Below are positions 20,772-31,829 of a stretch of DNA of 60,000 nt, piece by piece (positions within the stretch are counted from its first letter, which is position 1; each line of letters opens with the position of its first letter). The DNA is taken from contig NC_087062.1 in the NCBI RefSeq assembly GCF_963678635.1, forward strand, positions 58,360,129 through 58,420,128, in the 5' to 3' direction. The DNA is from Symsagittifera roscoffensis. Taxonomy: Eukaryota; Xenacoelomorpha; Acoela; Convolutidae. Below the pieces are notes generated by a model. The model did no database searches. It was not told the DNA's origin and saw nothing but the letters and a program-made list of their open reading frames with translations. The position numbers and the translations under genes are program-made.

Positions 20772-21300
20772 TTGTTCAACCCAATCACTGAGCATATTTG
20801 TCAAGAAGTCTGTGCTGTACTTGACTTAGACTTCCACAATTACCTGTACGCAGAATCTTCAACAATTGTGATTCTCCTATCACCGGTTGTTGTTTTTCCT
20901 GTTCCACTTGATGGTGATTGCCTGTTATCTTCTCTGTGTGCTTTAATTTTTGGATGCTGCAGTGATGCACGTCATTTGAAATAATTTTCGTGCAATTTCA
21001 TGTCGTCCGTTCCGGGAATTGAAACACATTTGATGCTGCCTTTGGGAAATAGATTCCACTCCGTAGCAGAAAAAATGATCTCCACTAGAATGACGGAGTC
21101 AATGGTGTTTGGAACCTGCTTAGAAATATTGGTGTTTTGCTTCATCACCGCTCTCGGCGTCAACGTTTGTTCCTCTGTAACTTCTACTTGGTTGGTGGAC
21201 TCACCGCCGCTATATTGCTAGAGAAACTCTATTGGCCACGTATACATTATTAACAAGCACGATCACTACAAGCCAGTTATCACAATTATGGCTGATACCA
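20772..21300 (+). pseudogene. OTU-type cysteine protease domain of the Helitron
   Basis: PLDGDCLLSSLCALIFGCC contains the OTU DGxC block, with the catalytic Cys codon at 20,919-20,921. MVFGTCLEILVFCFITALGVNV resembles the usual WGT-xxEilA block. INKHDHYKPVI at about 21,250-21,275 matches the C-terminal His block. A stop after the first block and a second stop before the His block break the frame. OTU proteases cleave ubiquitin-type bonds; in Helitrons their role is unclear. A residual catalytic triad is visible only at motif level. Confidence 0.75.
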
Positions 21301-22270
21301 GGACTTTTGTGGTCATTTCAGCCTCAAGAGTTTGTCCAAGTGACAGTGAAGATGATTTTCCACTAGCCAAATACCTCAATTGCCCTTGTGAGCAACTTAA
21401 CTTTCCTTACTGTGATGACGTACATTGGTTACCACTTGAAACTAAACAGCAAAAATCTGCGATCGAATTCAGAGAGGATATCCGTAGACAACGCAACCAG
21501 AGATACCGAGGAAAAAACAACAACGTTCTTAAAAACTTTCAGCAGACAAAACAGCGTTTGTTGCGATCTGAAACAACAGACTGTGAAACCTTCATAAAGC
21601 TACTGCACCGTTGCGTCATCCAGTTTTCCGACAGAAAAAATTACTAAGAGCCAGCAACTGTGTGCACCATCCACAAAACCCGATAGAAAACTTGCTGCTA
21701 GATCTATACTGCGATGCCAAAATCCCATTCAACAATCAACAAATTTAAGCCGAACTAAAGGGCATTTAAGGGATGTACATAACCGATCATAAAATTTAAC
21801 TAGAGCAAACAAACGGCTGCAAAACTCAATTTTCCGATTGCAAAATTAAGCTAGAATGGAAAAGCGGCTATCAGATCTCGTAACAGGTACAACAATCTGG
21901 TCAAAGCAAGAAACCGACTGAGTGATTCAGCCAGAAAGTCTCAAAACTTGAAAAAAAAAGTAGAAGAATAAAGTTCACCAAGAAAACAGAGCTTCTAAAA
22001 AACAGCCCTTTTGCATCTGATATAACACTTGTTGTTATTTTTCAAAAGGAGATGTAACTTCCAATCCAAATCACAAATCGTCAATTGCGGCACTCAAACG
22101 AAATTGTAAAACAAAAAATGTTGAAGAACAATTCCGCAACAGAATAGGTGAACCGCTTTCTTCAATCTCTCGAGACCACCTTATAACTAAAGTGCGTGGC
22201 CCATTGTCCGCTGAGAATCTACATGAGCAAGCTTGCTTCTCTTGTGACTTGCTCTTCATTGCCAACCAGG
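21288..22270 (+). pseudogene. Helitron N-terminal polyprotein remnant, charged region
   Basis: A 119-residue frame at 21,288-21,647 (ADTRTFVVISASRVCPSDSE..., basic RRQRNQRYRGKNNN) continues in other frames with KRLQNSIFRLQN and ends around HEQACFSCDLLF near 22,250, a possible Cys pair. It lies between the OTU and DUF6570-like blocks, where such Helitrons have a long charged linker. Confidence 0.55.
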
Positions 22271-22329
22271 GTAAAACATAAAAAAATTCAGCAACTCACA
22301 AACAAGTTCATTTGAGTAATCTCACGCAT

Positions 22330-22790
22330 TTTTCTATAGATTTGCCAGAATTGCCTGATAAATCAGTTCAAGGTTACAACATAGTCCCATTGCTCATAAT
22401 AAACGGAGTTCAACAAAAACCATCTGATTTGTTTTTTGAGCTTCTGCTGAGCCCCAGGGGGTAATAAATAAAAAAAAATTGTTTGCCACATATGCTTCGA
22501 ATCAATTTCAAAAGAAATTGCCCAAGTTAACAATTGCGGTTATTAACGCTATTTGCAGCCTCCCAGATCACTCGATAGATGTAACCGAAATGGAAATAAA
22601 AGTTTGTTCTCTCGTTGTGCCCAACCTTTCATTTCAAACTGTGCGAGGTGGTTGTGAAACACAAGCGAGTTCGTATTCCATTCTTTTTTATTCTCCTGTG
22701 GTCGCAGTAGCTCAAACGGGATTTAATAAGGGCAGTTACAACTACGAATATTGCAAGATGGGTTCCAATTCATAAATCTTTTGTGGTTCC
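22330..22790 (+). pseudogene. DUF6570-like domain of the Helitron
   Basis: KKLPKLTIAVINAICSLPDH, then VTEMEIKVCSLVVPNLSFQTVRG and SYSILFYSPVVAV, resemble the (P)KLSLANGLW...LT-x-E...P...G-x-V domain known next to Helitron cores. Similarity is by pattern only. The preceding LPDKSVQGYNIVPLLI is read in another frame. Confidence 0.6.
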
Positions 22791-23540
22791 AATTCATAAA
22801 TGAAGTTTGTGGAAAATCGAGTTGGCAACGTCAGAGGCCTTCTTAAACTTTTCACTGATTATGGAGAGCAATACATAGTGTTTGGCAAAACCAAGGAAAT
22901 TTCAATTGGTTCCTTGACAATTACTCTAAAAAATAGCGTATCGAAAGAGTTATCGAAACGGCAGACTTGGATGCTAATGATGACATGGTCTCTACAATTG
23001 GCAGTGGTTCCCAAAATATTGTCCAACCAGATGGCGATCAATCGAGAGACTTCGTTTATGTCCACAAAAAACAGCAACTGCCGCGTTGATTTTCAAGCAT
23101 CAACTGCAGACACCAACGCAATTGTGCCAGAAGACAACCGATTTTTTGTATGAAGAAGGTGGTGTTTTTGGAAAAGTTTATGCGTTTGCGGGAAGAATAG
23201 AGCCAGATTAACACTACAAATTCATGTTTTAGTGTGGGTGATTGGTTTTTTATCAACAACACTACAAATGAAAAACCGAATGTCTGACGTCGATTTTCAC
23301 AATGCTGTCTCCAATTTACCAAATGCAAAAATAACTTCATCAAAATGCGTTTCTTCTGATTTAGTTTGTAGTAATTGTTCTGCACCCGCCGAATCATTAT
23401 CTTTTCTGCCTTCCGAGGAAATTTATCCAGCCAATCAACCGCTTCCAAGCACTTGGCCTGGTTTTTTGTACGTCAAGCAGACAGAAAATACCCTTAGGAC
23501 CTCCTGTGTGAGAAGCAGCGACTAAATTTGAATCAACGTT
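22791..23540 (+). pseudogene. Region between DUF6570-like and Helitron core; HUH block not seen
   Basis: Coding-like fragments (VIETADLDANDDMVSTIGSG at about 22,945; SPSTWPGFLYVKQTE-like near 23,450) lie in shifted frames. This is where the Rep endonuclease HUH motif is expected, and I could not find an HxH block in any frame, suggesting an internal deletion or heavy decay. Confidence 0.5.
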
Positions 23541-24100
23541 GGCTCGAGCTGCCGAAACTCTAGCTCAATTATTTTTAACCTTGACACATGATTTCTGCCA
23601 CCGTCCAACATGCATCCAAATTGAAAAGATGAACAGCCTAGGCTAGATTCTCGAGTGCCATTTGTCATTCGTAAGCCTGGATTTGCAAGGCTGAATCCCC
23701 ATAACGACGTTATACTCGTCAAAAAACTTGTCCTGAATAAATGATGTCCGGCTACTCTTGCGAGCTTCGCCCGCATTGGAATATTATGCGGCCAGTTATG
23801 CAAGCGAAACGCAACAAAAGAAAGCTGCAGATGATGCCATCCTGAATGCCACTTTTGCGAAACGAGAGAAAAGTGAGTACAATAAAGATTCTAAAAATGT
23901 TCAAATCACAACTGCTGTCACTCGTGCTATCTAGCTTAAATGCTCTAACAAAATCGTTATTTACGGGCCTACAATTAACTGCTTACTATCTGCACTACGA
24001 GTCCGCTTACGTCTTATCTCAGGATTTTGTAAAATTTCAAGTTCCACATTTTTTAGGTGAAGTTTCGGGGGACAACTGTCACAACTGATTCGCTGCAAAT
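23541..24100 (+). pseudogene. Helitron core (post-Rep region)
   Basis: HDFCHRPTCIQIE at about 23,586-23,622 fits the H-x-C-x-x-x-C cluster. RLDSRVPFVIRKPGFARLNP and HNDVILVKKL follow at about 23,645-23,730, as in the YN-x-x-I block. SLNALTKSLFTGLQLTAYYL and then LSQDFVKFQVPHFL at about 23,935-24,055 match the typical S-x-E-x-S/T-x-x-A-YLL...S-x-x-F(V) block. At least two frame changes occur. The nested element starts 57 bp further on. Confidence 0.68.
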
Positions 24101-24176
24101 TCCCATTTTTTCCGCATTGTTCCACAGTTAACCGACTACAAAAAAACGTAGACGACCCGGGTTGACCAAAACTTCT

Positions 24177-24400
24177 AATCATACAATTTCCATTTATGAA
24201 AATATTCTTGTCATACAATTCCATACAATGCCATACGTACAGAACATTGTATGAAATCTCTAAAATAAACATTTTTCCATTTATGGAAATTGTATGACTA
24301 ACAAATTGTCATAAATGGAAATTGTATGACTAACAAATTGTCATAAATGGAAATTGTATGACTAAAAGTTTGCCATTTATGAAAATTGTATGACAAACAC
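24177..24400. repeat. Left subterminal AAATTGTATGAC repeats
   Basis: Several copies of TCATAAATGGAAATTGTATG arranged directly with a ~32-bp period near 24,297-24,370 and inverted nearer the end. Counterparts lie near the right end. Confidence 0.8.
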
Positions 24401-24654
24401 TTTCCGGGAAAAAACTTCATAGAAGACACAATTTACATTAAAGCACATCTACTAAGCCGTGCCATCTCTGAATAGAGAAGAAAACCTGAGAAAAAAAAGT
24501 TTTTTTTAGAAGTTGCAACCTCAGTTTCTTAATTTTCTGCAGGAAATCTTCTCAACTCTTTAGATAGCAGCAAGGTCTTAATCTGACCCCCAGGGTAAAT
24601 AATGGAGAGAGGGTTACCTCAAAATATATTTTTCAAAAAAACCTGTATATTTCG

Positions 24655-24880
24655 GTGAGAATCTCCGGCAAACCATCTGCAGTTCGGCAATCACATCGTG
24701 AATCCATTTTTTCTGACATCCACAGCTGCATTTCCTATAAAGATCATTATAACTCAAGAAAGAACACAAAAACGAAAGCATCGACAGTATTGGGGTCGTT
24801 AACCAACAAAAAAAAGCGTGTTAGAAAAAAAAATTGCTTTGCCCTGATATACGAGCAGTCTTGCACTTCCCCCTTAAAAT
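24655..24880 (+). pseudogene. Short basic frame inside the nested element, unknown
   Basis: About 60 codons with mixed composition (GKPSAVRQSHRESIFSDIHS..., then a Lys/Arg-rich stretch). No domain recognised. The end overlaps the R1-type CCCTGATATACGAGCAGTCT terminus, so the last residues are repeat-derived. May be a relic of a transposase or a captured exon. Confidence 0.25.
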
Positions 24881-25339
24881 AAGTAAATACTAAATTGATT
24901 TCATACAAACTATAAACTGCATTGAAGCATACAAACTATAAACATAGAGAAAAAGTAAAGTCTAAACTTAAAACATCAACAAAATTTTTTGATTTTCTGT
25001 TATACTCGTCAATCAAAAAATATGACTGTTTCGAAATGAATTAGTATGAAGGCATGTCATTGAAATTTTTTTGATGTGTGATCTAAAACAACTGAAACCA
25101 GTATTGTGGAAATGAGCTGAAGAAAAAACTATTTTTTCTATGTTTCTTATTGTTTGTGGTTGTTTTCTGGTCAAAACAGCGCAGAAAAGCTTGATTTTTT
25201 AAATGGGATTTGAAAATATTGTTTATTGGGCGTAATCCTGATATCCTTTTAACTTTACAAAACATGGTCGCATGTGAAATATGTTTTGGAGCAGTAATAA
25301 CATAAACGACATAAAAAAATAAATCAAATAAAATAAAAT

Positions 25340-25757
25340 GAAATTTTTTTTTCTAAAATTTTAAATTTTTTCTATGAAAATCATCCCCCCCCACACGCCA
25401 TATAAAGTTGAAAATGAGAGATTTTGCTTAGTAACAAATCAACTATGACAAAAAAGCTTCCTTCAAACAAATTGGAACGATTTCTAAGACGGATTAAAAC
25501 TCGCTTACGCATTTATAGTGCGAAATATGTCGCGCGTTTTTTGTCTCAAATTGGTCAAAATGGCAATCTTTTACCCTCATAAGTTTACAAAAAATCTCAC
25601 AGGTATATATCTTTTCAAATTTAAGCTCAGGACAACTAGCCCTATGAATGATATAAAAAAAAATCCATCAAAAATGGCTAGTTAAAAAGTCAAAAATTGT
25701 CTGAAGAAAAAAAATCCCCCACGAGCACAAATATTCCGTTACATTCTTATCGAAAGT
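25340..25757 (+). repeat. Dispersed repeat R1, forward copy inside the nested element
   Basis: Matches the 43,578-43,993 copy block by block, ending ATCGAAAGTCGGAACAA. Its presence dates the R1 insertion after the nested element, or shows that R1 is part of it. Confidence 0.75.
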
Positions 25758-26369
25758 CGGAACAACTACCCAGCCCAGAAAAATAGCCAAAGGATATTTG
25801 CAAACATATCTTAACCAAGAGCACAGGTTTCTGTATTTTTTTTTCATATGGCCATAAAGAGCAGTCGGCACATTAAAAGCTTTAAACTGAGCAGATGCAT
25901 TAGCAAATTTTGATACATGCTTAAAACTAAGAGTCAAATACCTTAGAGTTGTGATGGATCGAAAATTAAGCAACCAACAGAAGAAATTACAAAACATACT
26001 AAGAACATGAGTACGCAATTGCTGTGCAATTAGCACAGAATGCACCGACAATACTGCTTGCAAGAAATTCAAAAGAATTTTTTTTCTTTCATTTAGTGAC
26101 ATTTGTTATGCGTGGTGTGATAAGAAAACTATTAAAGTACATTATTGTTATCGACAAAATCGTCAACGGTTCGGTTCAAAATACAAAAAATCACCAAAAA
26201 GTTTTATTAAACTAATTTTAGAGAAAAAATGTTGGAGTAAATTTAGGAGTATGTTTCAGGAGCTAAACACTGGCAAATGATCCAAAAACATTTTAAACTC
26301 TTTAAAAAATGTTTGAAAAACTTTTCCTAAGCACTTCTGGTATGCTGAAAGCTTCTGGGAAAAAATGCT
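25758..26369. other. No gene seen; nested-element interior
   Basis: A fragment of the GTGCAATTAGCACAGAATG family occurs near 26,020-26,045. Frames here are short and unsupported. Confidence 0.5.
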
Positions 26370-27150
26370 TGTCATACAAATATCGTATATGGAAACTGTA
26401 TCACAAGCAATTCTTAGCTTAAAAGTGAAATTTTTGTCTTTGGAGTCAGAAGTGCTCTCAGTGAAGCAAAAAAGCTCCTAACTAATTAAAACTTGGTTAC
26501 AAACAGCTTTCGAAAGATTTTAAAAATTTTTGCCTTTTATGGAAAAAACGCTTAACCATATACAATTTTCATGTATGGAAATTGTATGATAAACATTTTT
26601 TAGTTACAAAGTAAAATTTTGTTTTTGGAGTCGAAAGTACTCTCAGTGAAGCGAAAAAAGCTCCTAACTAATTAAAACTTGGTTAGAAACAGCTTTCGAA
26701 AGATTTTACAAAATTTTGCCTTTTATGGAAAAACGCTTACCATACAATTTTCATGTATGAAAATTGTATGACAAACATTTTTTAGTTACAAAGTAAAATT
26801 TTTTTTTTGGAGTCGAAAGTGATCTCAGTGAAGCCAAAAAAGCTCTTAACTAATTAAAACTTGTTTACAAACAGCTTTCGAAAGATTTTAAAAAATTTTG
26901 CCTTTTATGGAAAAATGCTTACCATACAATTTTCATGTATGGAAATTGTATGATAAACATTTTTTAGTTACAAAGTAAAATTTTGTTTTTGGAGTCGAAA
27001 GTGCTCTCAGTGAAGCAAAAAAAGCTCCTAACTAATTAAAACTTGATTACAAACAGCTTTCGAAAATTTTTTTAAAATTTTGCTTTTTATGGAAAAACGT
27101 TTATCATACAATTTTCATGTATGGAAATTGTATGATAAACGTTTTTTCCA
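26370..27150. repeat. 182-186-bp tandem array, each unit with a CATACAATTTTCATG palindrome
   Basis: The block CTCCTAACTAATTAAAACTTG recurs at 26,475, 26,661, 26,843 and 27,025. Each unit also holds GGAGTCGAAAGTGCTCTCAGTG and the hairpin ACAATTTTCATGTATGGAAATTGTATG-type palindrome. Confidence 0.9.
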
Positions 27151-27389
27151 AAAAAAAAAATTTTTGTTTTTTTTCCCACCAGACTGTTTTAATTAGATCA
27201 CATAGCCGCAGAAATTAATAGGAATCTTTTTCCAATGATTTTTTGAATTTGTATGAAAATTGTATGACAAGCAGTTTTCCATACACTTGATGTATGGAAT
27301 TGTATGATAACGATTTTCGGTGTATGGAGGTCAACCCGGGGAGGAAAACTGTGGGTTATAATATTATTTTGAAGATGAATTTAATGATA

Positions 27390-29195
27390 AACACATGTCT
27401 TCAGGAATCGATGCAGCGTTTCAACTGGTTGCTGAAACTTTGCAACATGTGTCTTCTTTTCAAAACCCTGGGCCAACGAGCGAGATAACTCTGACAGCCA
27501 GCGCGACATTTGAATCTCAATGGGACAGTGCGAATACTACTGAGGCTTACAATAGGTTTTCTTCACTTAAAGGATGCTTGTACTGGAATCACGGAACTAA
27601 ACCTGACGTTGAATTTCTACCTAAGTTAAGTACTAACCGTACAACTGTTGATGCGATCAGCCTAAACCAAGAACAAGCTTCTGCAATCACCATTCTACCA
27701 GCTTACCTTTGACAATTGAAGACTGCTTTCACAATATTACATCAAATCATAATAAACTTCAATCGGCACGCCATTCGATGCAGAACATATACTCACTGAT
27801 TGTCGTTACACCAATTTGTCATATTTTGTTTTCTATGGACCTACTGATTCCGGCAAATTCCATGTAATCCAAGCACTGCAAAAATTAGCGGACTTGTGGA
27901 ATCAAGGTTACCATTATGGTTACTGCAACCACAGAAGCTGCTGCCATTCTTCTTGGGGCACAGAGGTACCATACTGCTTTGCAATTAAGTCTTCAGCTGC
28001 AAAGATCTAAGACTGTTTCAGCCCAATTTTGTTCTCGCTTCCTCTCCCTTACCCCTTAGAACTTTGATCATCGACGGAATGTCAATGTTGGGAGCCACAG
28101 GTCTAACCAAAAGTGATCAGTGCTTAGGTCTGATGTTGCTGGCTTTGGAGGTCTTGGTGTAACCTTGGTTACAAAACTGCAGCCAGTTAAAGACACAGCA
28201 TTATACACGTTTACAGGTCAGCAACTACATTAGTATATCATTTTGTCAGTACGTTTCGTGTTAGAGATTGACCATTTACTAGCATATGTTTTAAATTTGA
28301 TTTCTGATGAAATCAAATGGTTGATCAAATTTTGATTGACGGAATTCACAAGATGAGCTTTTGTTGCGTCGTGTGACTCGAGCATCTCTTAAACGTTTCA
28401 CCCCGTTTCACTATCAACTCGATCATCTCTTGTTGATAAACAATGTACGTTTCACCCCAGGCCACCCTTGGCTTACCGCGCTATTCTAGCATATGGATTT
28501 TAGATAAGATTATAGATAAAAACAGATAAAACTCTATCACGTTTACTTATCTGTTTTAGCCCGTTCAGCATCGAAATTAACCAACAAGTTGTATACCAAA
28601 ACTTTCACCGCAGCTATTTGTATAAAGACGAACAAGCGAATGCTTGATGATTCTAACTCCATAATTGACCAGCTACGTCATCCGCCACCTTCTTTCGATT
28701 CAATTGTCACTTTGAATTCAAGGTGGATACCTGTGCCTCAAGTGCAGCCGTGATTTTCCAAAGCAATGAGTAAGAATCTTTCTCGTCAGCATATGATCAT
28801 GGCACACACTATAGTAGCTGCAAGAACTGAAATGGTTTTGGCCTTTAAAACCAAATTTACTTTCAAGAAGAATCTAACTAAGGCTCGAAAAGCTCACGCA
28901 AACAGCTATCACTACAGAACCTGTGATTCTAAACTGCAGTTTTTGCCACCAATTCTCTTTATTTATGTTGATATGCATGTAATGATCACCCACAACTGTG
29001 ACCTCGGGCATGGTAACGGTAATGGAACAATTGGACTTGTCTGCGGCTTTGTTTGACAGGACTCGTCTTCTCCAATGTTCGTCGAATATCCTCTCGATCC
29101 TGATGATCCCTATACGCCCACTGTTCGCGAACTAGATCAGATTTCGAAGTATATTCTACTGAAGTTGACGACGCCGGAGATTGTTTAAGCTCGCT
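27390..29195 (+). pseudogene. PIF1-type DNA helicase of the Helitron, inactivated
   Basis: Helicase blocks in order: ISLNQEQASAI (Q-like motif, ~27,656); FYGPTDSGKFHVIQALQKLA (Walker A, ~27,831; the terminal GKT/S is GKF); VTATTEAAAILLGAQRYHTA in the next frame (~27,920); LIIDGMSMLGA (Walker B, ~28,066; the usual DE is DG); LAFGGLGVTLVTKLQPV (~28,145; the usual GD-x-xQLPP is lost); and LPPILFIYVDMHVMITHN...NGTIGLVCGF at 28,945-29,050, the C-terminal 2B-type block. In Helitrons this enzyme unwinds DNA during rolling-circle transposition. Frameshifts and the two active-site changes mean it cannot work. Confidence 0.85.
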
Positions 29196-29566
29196 CCACA
29201 ATCAAGCTCGATATTATCCGCGCGTGAGTGGAAGCTACTAAAGGGCCTCGCAGAGGAAGCAAGTTCGTCTCAACCAAATCACCGACAGATTGGTTATGAA
29301 ACTAAAATTTTAAGAAGAAACTTTAAAATTTTTGCAAAATAGAAAACGTAAATTAAACAACTCATTTTACTATAAACCTAAGAAGAAAGTGTTTGGCATT
29401 CAATGTCTAATAATGAAAAATGAAAATACTATGATCTTGAAATTTTGAGAGTGATCCTAATTAATCAGTAACTTACTCTGCAGATGTCGTATCTGATTTC
29501 TTCGAAGTTTTTTTACTGAGCAGGAAAAGTATTTTGTCATAATTTCTTTTGTTTGAAGCTCCCCTG

Positions 29567-29700
29567 CACATGCGGCTAAGCTCAGATGTTTTCGACAAAA
29601 AATGGACCTCGGAAAAAACATAAATTTTGGTTTTTTGAATTTTCTCGATTTTCGGGAACGTTATCCTGCCAAATTTCACTCCTAGTTATTTCATAAGAGA
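29567..29700 (+). repeat. Single ~165-bp-family unit in the Helitron 3' tail
   Basis: GCACATGCGGCTAAGCTCA, then CCTCGGAAAAAACATAAATT and CGTTATCCTGCCAAATTTCA follow the order of the tandem unit seen at 37,480-38,600 (GCATAAGCGG, CTCGGAAAAG, TCCTCCCAAATCTG). Confidence 0.65.
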
Positions 29701-29784
29701 ACCAAAGTATTGAGTCGAGCCCAATTTTTGAAATTATGTCTTTTTATCAGTACAAAAAAATCAAAATTTATCAAACAGGTATTT

Positions 29785-29805
29785 CCAGCTTTAGCTGGCC
29801 TCTAG
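29785..29805 (+). other. Helitron 3' terminus (hairpin plus CTAG)
   Basis: CCAGCTTTAGCTGG (6-bp stem, 2-base loop) at 29,785-29,798, three bases, then CTAG at 29,802-29,805 followed by T. This is the canonical Helitron end (CTRR before a T). The same hairpin-CTAG-T occurs at 38,645-38,667. Confidence 0.8.
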
Positions 29806-31829
29806 TATTGAAAATCTTTGTTTAATATCTTTTTTTTTTTTTCGATCTCAAAATTCTTCTTCTTGTAGCGATAAAAAGTAAAAACAAAAAAACAACATCA
29901 GAACCTGCTTTTGAATTCAAAATGAGAAATAAGCTGCATAAGAGATAAATTTTTTCTTATTGAAATGGTTCGAAACTCGCCGTTGTATGTTGATTTTTTT
30001 GCAGATTTTCGTCTATTAGCTTAATTCAAGTCAATATGGTACAAATTTTAGAAACAAGTCGAAAAACAAATTATATGAAATGCTTAGAGTTGACAACATT
30101 ACTAACCAGTGTAATTACCTTGAGCTGTACAGTTTTCTCTGGCATCTTAATAGCCTGCTCGAGGCAAGCGTAGAACAAAAACGTCCACTATGGCGTTAGA
30201 AGAAGAAGAACCGAAATAAATTTGAGGAGGCGTCGGTTGAAGGTTTTGCGGTTTGTTTTAATACTACCGCCACGAGAGATGTTTGCTTTCGGTCTTTAAG
30301 TCACGTTACGCCTGCCCATATGGTGTAATTGACCAACTTTATCAGATTCCTGTTTTTGATTAATCGCTAAGCAAACATTCCAGCATGCAAAATGCATTGT
30401 TCTTTACCTTCCCGGTTATTTTTCAACCTATGACTGCCTAAAAACACGTTCACTGCTGCGTAGCCGTTGCTTCAAATGCTCCACTTCAAGTTCAGAGATC
30501 AAGTTCACAGAGTTCAGAGATCAAGTTCACAGAGTTGATTGAATTATGTATCAAAAAAGATTTATGTTCATTAAAGAACCCAAAAGGTACAGTTGGCTGA
30601 CCAAATTACCGAGATCCAGAGTATATGCAGTGAAACAATGCAGTGAAACTTGACACGCAGGAGAAATTAACAACTGAGAACAGATTCGTTCTTAATTTTC
30701 TGCATCGTATCATCACGTATTTGTTAGCCATGATAAAATTTATAACAAGAGTAAAACTATAAAAATTGAAAGATATAGAGTGCAGAAAAAAAACCGACCA
30801 AATATTGCTGTTTTGAAAAAATTTTCATTTTGATTTCTACAGGATAAAACTCTATTTTAACAACCATAAAAGTAGACATTGACTTCAGTTTTTTTGCAGC
30901 GGTGATTTCTGACTAAGCGGAACTAGTCGACAATTTATGGATTAAATTCAAAACTAACGAATTAGTCGCAGTCGGCTACCCAAAGTTATTGCATTACTGG
31001 TTTCAAATTTGGTTTCAAAAAGACGTTGAGTATGATCGATAGATCTGACTTAACCTTTTGCTCCAATAAAATGGTAGCATAAAAAATGTGACGGCTTTTA
31101 TAAGCAAAACTCCTGCAGCTAGATGATCACGTTCGGCTGAAAATTTTTCAATCACAAAAACAGGTTTTAGGGATTCTAAATGCTGTAAAAAAACAGTTAA
31201 GAAAGTTCAACCAATTTTTTATTCAAACAGACATAATGATAATTTAACCAATAAATTTTAATCTATTTTTGAAAATGAAAAACACTTTTCGAGTTTTCCC
31301 AGTTCAAGTGGCTACGCTCCGATTCATTTACCAGTAACAGTTAACTTATTCTATATACAAATAATTATGTTCAAAATATCCAACTGCCTAGAAGTGCACA
31401 CCTAAGAAAGAATCAACTCATGGTCAGTCTGCCCAGAAGTGACATCGAAAAGTTTCTGGAACATTGAGGTGACAGTTTGTTTTTGAAATTAAATAAGAAA
31501 ATTGACGATTGTCAAGAATATGAATTTTTTGAATTTTTGAATGAATTTCAAACTGAGATTGGGTGGTTTTTCTATATTTGGTGGCATGAGATCAATTTTT
31601 TGCGTTATTAATAAAATTATCAGCTTGCGTTATTCGTCGAAATAGAGAGATTTCCATTAATTTTGTTTTGAAACCTACTGTCGGTCAGAGGTTCGCTCCG
31701 GCTCTCCTTGTTGTTCTTACATGAAAACATCATTTAAGTTCAACAGTTTGAGAGGTGAAATTATCATCACCTGACAAAAAAAGTATCTTTAGAAAGACAT
31801 ACATTGTACAATTCATAAACTAAGTGATT
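29806..31829. other. No gene seen
   Basis: AT-rich sequence with a short tandem AGAGATCAAGTTCACAGAGTT duplication near 30,490-30,540. No splice-flanked frame supported. Confidence 0.5.

Larger units (their letters stand above)
24157..27340. mobile_element. Nested 3,184-bp element with CCCGGGTTGACC inverted ends
   Basis: CCCGGGTTGACC at 24,157-24,168 and its exact complement at 27,329-27,340 bound a block inserted in the Helitron coding region. Both subterminal regions are full of CATACAATTTYCAT/ATGRAAATTGTATG palindromes. It carries an R1 copy and a tandem array inside and no recognisable transposase. I see no clear target duplication (GACGA/GAGGA at the borders), so the superfamily is unknown. 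Coding remnants of the Helitron continue on both sides, which supports nesting. Confidence 0.78.
20700..29805 (+). mobile_element. Decayed Helitron (OTU/PIF1 type) split by a nested element
   Basis: Remnants in order: OTU domain, DUF6570-like domain, Helitron core and PIF1-type helicase, then a 3' hairpin plus CTAG at 29,785-29,805. This order is known from animal helentron-type Helitrons. Reading frames are broken throughout, and the core is interrupted by the element at 24,157-27,340. The 5' border is not seen and is placed just upstream of the first coding remnant. The Rep HUH block is not detectable. Confidence 0.8.

Noticed and set aside
22791-23540. Rep HUH endonuclease motif
   Set aside because: No HxH block with proper surroundings in any frame.
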